From: Coralloluteibacterium stylophorae
GTDB lineage: Bacteria > Pseudomonadota > Gammaproteobacteria > Xanthomonadales > Xanthomonadaceae
NCBI RefSeq assembly: GCF_018122625.2
Contig: NZ_JAGQFT020000002.1
Span: 310,001 to 374,000, forward strand
DNA: 64,000 bases
Direction: 5' to 3'
Shown here: in pieces, positions 59,390 through 64,000 of the stretch
How positions within the stretch are numbered: position 1 is the first letter of the stretch
How the letters are laid out: every line of letters starts with the position of its first letter
Made by a program: the position numbers and the translations under genes
The notes under the pieces: generated by a model
Seen by the model: only the letters and a program-made list of their open reading frames with translations
Database searches by the model: none
What the model was told of the DNA's origin: nothing

Positions 59390-61204
59390 TCAGTAGACGT
59401 CGCGGCTGTAGCGGCCTTCGGCCTGCAGCGCGGCGAGGGTGGCGGCGGCGTCCTCGGGGTCGGCGCCGGTGTGGGTGGCGAGGATCTCGACCAGCGCCGC
59501 GTGCACGTCGCGGCCCATGGCCACCGCGCCGCAGACGTAGAGGTGGGCGCCGCCGTCGATCCACTCGACCAGGGTGCGGCCGTGCTCGCGCAGGCGGTCC
59601 TGCACGTAGACCTTCTCCGCCTGGTCGCGCGAGAAGGCGAGGTCGAGGCGGTGCAGCGCACGCTCGCGCAGGGCCTGCTGCCATTCCAGCTGGTAGTGGA
59701 AGTCGCTGTGGAAGTGGCGTGCGCCGAACAGCAGCCAGTTGCGCCCGGAGGCGCCGGTCTCGGCGCGTTCCTGGACGAAGCCGCGGAACGGGGCGACGCC
59801 GGTGCCGGGGCCGATCATGACGATGTCGCGGCTGCCGTCGGCCGGCAGGCGGAAGCGCGGGTTGGGCTCCAGCCGGACCGGCACGCGGTCGCCGTCGGCG
59901 AGCCCGGCGAGGAAGCCGCTGGCGGTGCCGGTCCGCGCCTCGCCGAAGGCGTCGTAGCGCAGCACGTCGACCAGCAGGTGGGCCTCGTCGCCGACCCGGC
60001 GCCGGCTGGAGGCGATCGAGTACGAGCGCGGCGCCAGCGGGCGCAGCGCCTCGACCAGGGCCTGCGCCTCCCAGCGCGCGGGCCAGCGCCGCAGCACGTC
60101 GACCACGCGGTGGCTGGCGAGCAGCAGGGCGAGGTCGCCGGCGCCGTCGCCCTCCAGCATCGCGGTCAGCTCGCCGGCGCCGGCGCGGGCGGCGTGCGCG
60201 GCGAGGAAGGGGCGGGCGGGCCTGCCGAGCTCGCGGGCGGTGCGCAGCGCCTCGCGCAGCGGCAGGCGGGCGTCGCCGAGGACGACCTCGGCATCGGCGT
60301 CCAGCCCGGTCGCGGCCAGGACCGCCGCCGCCGCGGCCGCGTCGTTGGGCGCGTGCACGGCCAGGGCGTCGCCGGGTTCGTAGGCGAGGCCGGCGCCGTC
60401 GAGCAGCAGTTCGATGTGGCGCACGTCCTTGTCCGCGGGCGCATGCACGCCGCGCAGGCCGCGGCCGCTCAGCGGCTGGTTGGCGACCACCTCGGCCTCG
60501 ACCGGGCCGGCGGGCGCCGGCACGTGCGGCACCACCCGCAGCGGCGTGACCGTACCGCCGGCGGCCGGCCGCGCCAGCAGCGCCCGCGCCTCGGCGAGGA
60601 CGCGCTCGCGCCACGGGCCGGCCACGGTCTCGATGTCGAGATCGGCCTGCGCCGCCGGCAGCACGCGGCGGGCGCCGAGTTCGGCCAGGCGCGCGTCGAG
60701 GCGGTCGCCGATGGCGCAGAACTGCGGATAGCTGGAGTCGCCGAGGCCGAGCACGGCGTAGTGCAGCTCGGGCAGCTTCGGTGCGCGGCGGCTGCCGAGG
60801 AATTCGAGCAGGGCCACCGCGTCGTCCGGCGGATCGCCTTCGCCCTGGGTGCTGATGACCACGTAGAGCAGGCGCTCCTTGGCGAGTTCGCGCTGCGGAT
60901 AGGCGCCCGCGGCGAGCACGCGCACCGCGAGGCCGGCGGCCTCGGCGGCGGCGGCCAGGCGCTCGGCCTCGCGCCGCGCGTTGCCGGTCTGGCTGCCGTG
61001 GACGATGGTGAGGCTCGCCGCGGGCGGCGAGGCCGCGGCCGGCGTCGCCGGAGGCGCGGCGGCCGCGCCGCCGCGGGCGAGACCGGCGGCATAGCCCGAG
61101 ATCCACCACAGCGCATCGCGGTCCAGCCCTTCCAGCGCTGCGGCGAGCTGGGCGCGGCGCGGCTCGGGAAGCGGCAGCGCGAGGGCGTCGGGGAGAGAGG
61201 GCAT
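59390..61204 (-). CDS. cysJ: Sulfite reductase flavoprotein subunit (alpha)
   Basis: A 604-aa NADPH-dependent flavoprotein. An N-terminal FMN/flavodoxin domain ([15 protein letters not shown]) is followed by a linker, an FAD domain (RSYSIASS) and an NADPH domain ([27 protein letters not shown]). It passes electrons to CysI. Twelve bases upstream of cysI. Divergent from cysD; the 172-bp gap must hold the shared CysB-controlled promoters. Confidence 0.96.
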   Translation of the reverse strand: MPSLPDALALPLPEPRRAQLAAALEGLDRDALWWISGYAAGLARGGAAAAPPATPAAASPPAASLTIVHGSQTGNARREAERLAAAAEAAGLAVRVLAAGAYPQRELAKERLLYVVISTQGEGDPPDDAVALLEFLGSRRAPKLPELHYAVLGLGDSSYPQFCAIGDRLDARLAELGARRVLPAAQADLDIETVAGPWRERVLAEARALLARPAAGGTVTPLRVVPHVPAPAGPVEAEVVANQPLSGRGLRGVHAPADKDVRHIELLLDGAGLAYEPGDALAVHAPNDAAAAAAVLAATGLDADAEVVLGDARLPLREALRTARELGRPARPFLAAHAARAGAGELTAMLEGDGAGDLALLLASHRVVDVLRRWPARWEAQALVEALRPLAPRSYSIASSRRRVGDEAHLLVDVLRYDAFGEARTGTASGFLAGLADGDRVPVRLEPNPRFRLPADGSRDIVMIGPGTGVAPFRGFVQERAETGASGRNWLLFGARHFHSDFHYQLEWQQALRERALHRLDLAFSRDQAEKVYVQDRLREHGRTLVEWIDGGAHLYVCGAVAMGRDVHAALVEILATHTGADPEDAAATLAALQAEGRYSRDVY

Positions 61205-61376
61205 GGCGTGACGGCTGCGGGACGGGACGGGGCGATCCTAAAAACCCGGCCCGCTGCCACGGAAAGGACGGCTGGTTATGGACTCATGCCGCGGCTTCAT
61301 TTCATCCGTGCGGACGCCTGCGCGAATACTCCGCCGCAATCCGGCCCGTCCGGCTCCCCTCGCTTCCGATCCCAGC
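61205..61376. promoter_or_regulatory. cysJ/cysD divergent promoter region
   Basis: 172 bp between two sulfur-assimilation operons transcribed outward. It includes an A/T-rich patch around 61240-61290 and AATACT at 61325-61330 (47 bases before cysD) as a possible -10. Expected to be CysB-regulated; no exact CysB site is claimed. Confidence 0.45.
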
Positions 61377-62285
61377 ATGAGCACGCGCACCCTCACCCAT
61401 CTGGACCGCCTCGAGGCCGAGAGCATCCACATCCTCCGCGAGGTGGCGGCCGAATTCGAGAACCCGGTCCTGCTGTACTCGATCGGCAAGGACAGCTCGG
61501 TGCTGCTGCACCTGCTGCTGAAGGCCTTCGCCCCGGCGCCGCCGCCGATCCCGCTGCTGCACGTCGATACCACGTGGAAGTTCCGCGAGATGATCGCCTT
61601 CCGCGACCGCCGCGCCGCCGAGACCGGCGTGCGCCTGCACGTGCACGTCAACCGCGAGGGGCTGGCCGCCGGCATCGGGCCCTTCAGCCACGGCGCCACC
61701 GTGCACACCGACGTGATGAAGACCCAGGCGCTGCGCCAGGCGCTCGCGCTGCACGGGTTCGACGCGGCCATCGGCGGCGCGCGTCGCGACGAGGAGCGCA
61801 CGCGCGCCAAGGAGCGCGTGTTCTCGTTCCGCAACGCGCACCAGCGCTGGGACCCGCGCAACCAGCGGCCGGAGCTGTGGAACCTCTACAACGCGCGCAT
61901 CGCGCGCGGCGAGGGTGTGCGCGTGTTCCCGCTGTCGAACTGGACCGAGCTCGACGTCTGGCTCTACATCCACCGCGAGGCCATCCCGGTGGTGCCGCTG
62001 TACTTCGCCGCGGAACGTCCGGTGGTGGAACGCGACGGCGCGCTGGTGATGGTCGACGACGCGCGCCTGCCGCTCGCCCCGGGCGAGGTGCCGCAGCGCC
62101 GCCGCGTGCGTTTCCGCACGCTGGGCTGCTACCCGCTGACCGGCGCGATCGAGTCCGGGGCGGACACGCTGGAGAAGGTCATCGCCGAGATGCTGGTCGC
62201 CCGCAGCTCGGAGCGCCAGGGCCGGATGATCGACCGCGACCAGGGCGCGTCGATGGAGAAGAAGAAGCTCGAGGGTTATTTCTGA
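61377..62285 (+). CDS. cysD: Sulfate adenylyltransferase subunit 2
   Basis: A 302-aa ATP-PPase, the same length as E. coli CysD. The PP-loop [12 protein letters not shown] is at residues ~37-48, with [12 protein letters not shown] and [20 protein letters not shown]. With CysN it makes APS from sulfate and ATP. The stop overlaps the cysNC start as TGATG. ATG at 61377 preferred over an upstream in-frame start near 61278. Confidence 0.96.
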   Translation: MSTRTLTHLDRLEAESIHILREVAAEFENPVLLYSIGKDSSVLLHLLLKAFAPAPPPIPLLHVDTTWKFREMIAFRDRRAAETGVRLHVHVNREGLAAGIGPFSHGATVHTDVMKTQALRQALALHGFDAAIGGARRDEERTRAKERVFSFRNAHQRWDPRNQRPELWNLYNARIARGEGVRVFPLSNWTELDVWLYIHREAIPVVPLYFAAERPVVERDGALVMVDDARLPLAPGEVPQRRRVRFRTLGCYPLTGAIESGADTLEKVIAEMLVARSSERQGRMIDRDQGASMEKKKLEGYF

Positions 62286-64000
62286 TGGACATGCACGTCG
62301 CCGCGCCGGACGCCATCGACGCCTACCTGAAGCGGCACGAGGACAGCCGTCTGCTGCGCTTCATCACCTGCGGCAGCGTCGACGACGGCAAGAGCACCCT
62401 GATCGGGCGCCTGCTGTTCGACAGCAAGCGCCTGTTCGACGACCAGCTCGCCGCGCTGGCCGCCGACAGCCGCCGCCACGGCACCCGCGGCGGCGAGATC
62501 GACTACGCGCTGCTCCTCGACGGCCTGGCCGCAGAGCGCGAGCAGGGCATCACCATCGACGTCGCCTGGCGCTACTTCGCCACCGACCGCCGCCGCTTCA
62601 TCGTCGCCGACTGCCCCGGCCACGAGCAGTACACGCGCAACATGGCGACCGGCGCCTCGCAGGCGGAGCTGGCGATCGTGCTGGTCGACGCGCGCAGGGG
62701 CGTGCTGACCCAGACCCGGCGGCACAGCTACATCCTGTCGCTGTTCGGCGTGCGCCACGTGGTGCTGGCGGTCAACAAGATGGACCTGGTCGACCACTCG
62801 CAGCGACGCTTCGACCGCATCGCCTCGGACTACCTCGAGCTCGCCGAGCAGCTCGGCATCTCCCGGGTCACCTGCATCCCTATGTCGGCGCTCGAGGGCG
62901 ACAACCTGTCGACGCCCTCGCGGGCCATGCCGTGGTACGCCGGTCCGACCCTGCTCGAGCACCTGGAGACGGTCGAGATCGCCGATCCCGCCGAGGCCGG
63001 CGCGCTGCGCATGCCGGTGCAGTGGGTGAACCGGCCGCACCAGGACTTCCGCGGCCTCGCCGGCACCGTCGCGGCGGGCACGGCGGTGCCGGGCGACGAG
63101 GTGGTCGCGTTGCCCTCGGGCCGGCGCTCGCGCATCGCCCGGGTGCTGCGCGCCGACGGCTCCGACGCGCCGGCGGTGGCCGGCGAGGCGGTGACCCTGG
63201 TGCTCGCCGACCAGATCGACGTCGCCCGCGGCGACGTCATCGCCGCCGCGGCCGACCCGGTGCAGGTGGCCGACGGCTTCGCCGTGCGCCTGCTGTGGAT
63301 GGACGACGCGCCGCTGCTGCCGGGTCGGCGCTACCTGATGAAGCTGGGCACGCGCAGCGTGCCGGCGAGCGTCGGCGAGATCCGCCACCGCGTCGACGTC
63401 AACACCCAGCAGGAGATCGCCGCGCGGCGGCTCGAGCTCAACGAGGTCGGCCTCTGCCACCTCGTCGCCGAGGCGCCGGTCGCCTACGCGCCCTTCGTGC
63501 GCGACCGCACGCTCGGCGGCTTCATCCTGATCGACCGCGAGACCAATGCCACCGCCGCGGTGGGCACCATCGAGCACGCCCTGCGCCGCGCCGAGAACGT
63601 GCACTGGTCGGCGGCCGGCGTGGACGCCGCGGCGCGCGCCCGCATCAAGGGTCAGCGCCCGCGCGTGGTGTGGTTCACCGGGCTGTCGGGGGCAGGCAAG
63701 TCGACCATCGCCGGGCGCGTCGAGGAACGGCTCAACGCGCGTGGACTGCACAGCTTCCTGCTCGACGGCGACAACCTGCGCCACGGCCTCAACCGCGACC
63801 TCGGCTTCGGCGAGGTCGACCGGGTCGAGAACGTGCGCCGCGCCGCCGAGGTGGCGCGGCTGATGGCCGACGCCGGCCTGATCGTGCTGGTCAGCCTGAT
63901 CTCGCCGTTCCGCGCCGACCGCGAGATGGCGCGCGCGCGCTTCGCCGGCGATGAGTTCGTCGAGGCCTTCGTCGACGTGCCGCTGGCGGTGGCGGAGGCG
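62285..64000 (+). CDS. cysNC: Bifunctional sulfate adenylyltransferase subunit 1/adenylylsulfate kinase (CysN-CysC), 3' end missing
   Basis: 572 codons are in the window; the frame is open to the last base, so only the final part of the CysC domain is cut off. The N-terminal GTPase CysN has P-loop GSVDDGKS at residues 30-37, DCPGHEQY and NKMD, and drives APS synthesis with CysD. A C-terminal APS-kinase domain starts near residue 460, with P-loop GLSGAGKS at 466-473 and [11 protein letters not shown]. The fusion channels APS directly to PAPS, which CysH then uses. Confidence 0.96.
   Translation, partial: MDMHVAAPDAIDAYLKRHEDSRLLRFITCGSVDDGKSTLIGRLLFDSKRLFDDQLAALAADSRRHGTRGGEIDYALLLDGLAAEREQGITIDVAWRYFATDRRRFIVADCPGHEQYTRNMATGASQAELAIVLVDARRGVLTQTRRHSYILSLFGVRHVVLAVNKMDLVDHSQRRFDRIASDYLELAEQLGISRVTCIPMSALEGDNLSTPSRAMPWYAGPTLLEHLETVEIADPAEAGALRMPVQWVNRPHQDFRGLAGTVAAGTAVPGDEVVALPSGRRSRIARVLRADGSDAPAVAGEAVTLVLADQIDVARGDVIAAAADPVQVADGFAVRLLWMDDAPLLPGRRYLMKLGTRSVPASVGEIRHRVDVNTQQEIAARRLELNEVGLCHLVAEAPVAYAPFVRDRTLGGFILIDRETNATAAVGTIEHALRRAENVHWSAAGVDAAARARIKGQRPRVVWFTGLSGAGKSTIAGRVEERLNARGLHSFLLDGDNLRHGLNRDLGFGEVDRVENVRRAAEVARLMADAGLIVLVSLISPFRADREMARARFAGDEFVEAFVDVPLAVAEA

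Noticed and set aside
62932-63954. Open frame overlapping the right end
   Set aside because: Out-of-frame with cysNC, whose GTPase and kinase motifs run without a break to the window edge.

Overview
The window is GC-rich, densely coded DNA, most likely a chromosomal segment of a gammaproteobacterium of the Xanthomonadales/Lysobacterales type. Pointers are a sucA-sucB-lpd operon, slyX next to a DUF2058 gene, pilH, a long Oar-like TonB-dependent receptor followed by a TPR sulfotransferase, and a cysG/cysB/cysHIJ/cysD-cysNC sulfur locus. The assignment rests on gene content and base composition, not on a phylogeny. I see no rRNA, tRNA, IS element, integrase, prophage or CRISPR array.

Region 1 (1-3534): the tail of a DUF72 gene, a GH16 lipoprotein, and a BlaI/M56-peptidase regulatory pair with two good BlaI-type operators. 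The M56 protein has a proline-rich, heptad-repeat C-terminus where BlaR1 carries its beta-lactam sensor.

Region 2 (3666-15645): the most unusual part. It is a sugar cluster holding a zinc-type dehydrogenase, a Gfo/Idh/MocA oxidoreductase, a divergent UDP-glucuronate decarboxylase-like SDR, a dTDP-L-rhamnose 4-epimerase-like SDR, a glycosidase-epimerase fusion, one GT4 transferase, three CgeB-like transferases and a CmoB-like methyltransferase. Most plus-strand genes overlap or nearly touch. No flippase, polymerase, ABC exporter or initiating transferase is present, so the product is probably an internally assembled, methylated glycoside or a glycosylated macromolecule rather than an ordinary surface polysaccharide.

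Region 3 (15920-19445): a giant CheB-CheR-PAS-HWE-kinase gene broken by one frameshift and one in-frame stop, followed by an overlapping receiver-domain gene. Region 4 (19458-34546): oxidoreductase, FNT channel, alpha/beta hydrolase coupled to mlaA, a lipoprotein-Sir2 pair, TonB receptor and sulfotransferase, peroxiredoxin, a heat-shock hsp20-cbpA pair with a likely sigma-32 promoter, a cardiolipin-synthase-like gene and pilH.

Region 5 (34681-46331): mostly housekeeping genes: LOG, lpd, sucB, sucA, a purB-roxA-GNAT-DUF7931-like operon, and fumC. Region 6 (46415-54352): a GntR/ABC/DUF4097 operon under what looks like an autoregulated promoter, a glutathione peroxidase, an FKBP isomerase, a nucleotide-sugar dehydrogenase, slyX, a DUF2058 gene and a small membrane coiled-coil protein. 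Region 7 (54370-64000): assimilatory sulfate reduction. CysD/CysNC activate sulfate to PAPS, CysH reduces it to sulfite, CysJ/CysI reduce sulfite to sulfide, CysG makes the siroheme for CysI, and CysB is the likely activator. cysNC runs off the right edge.
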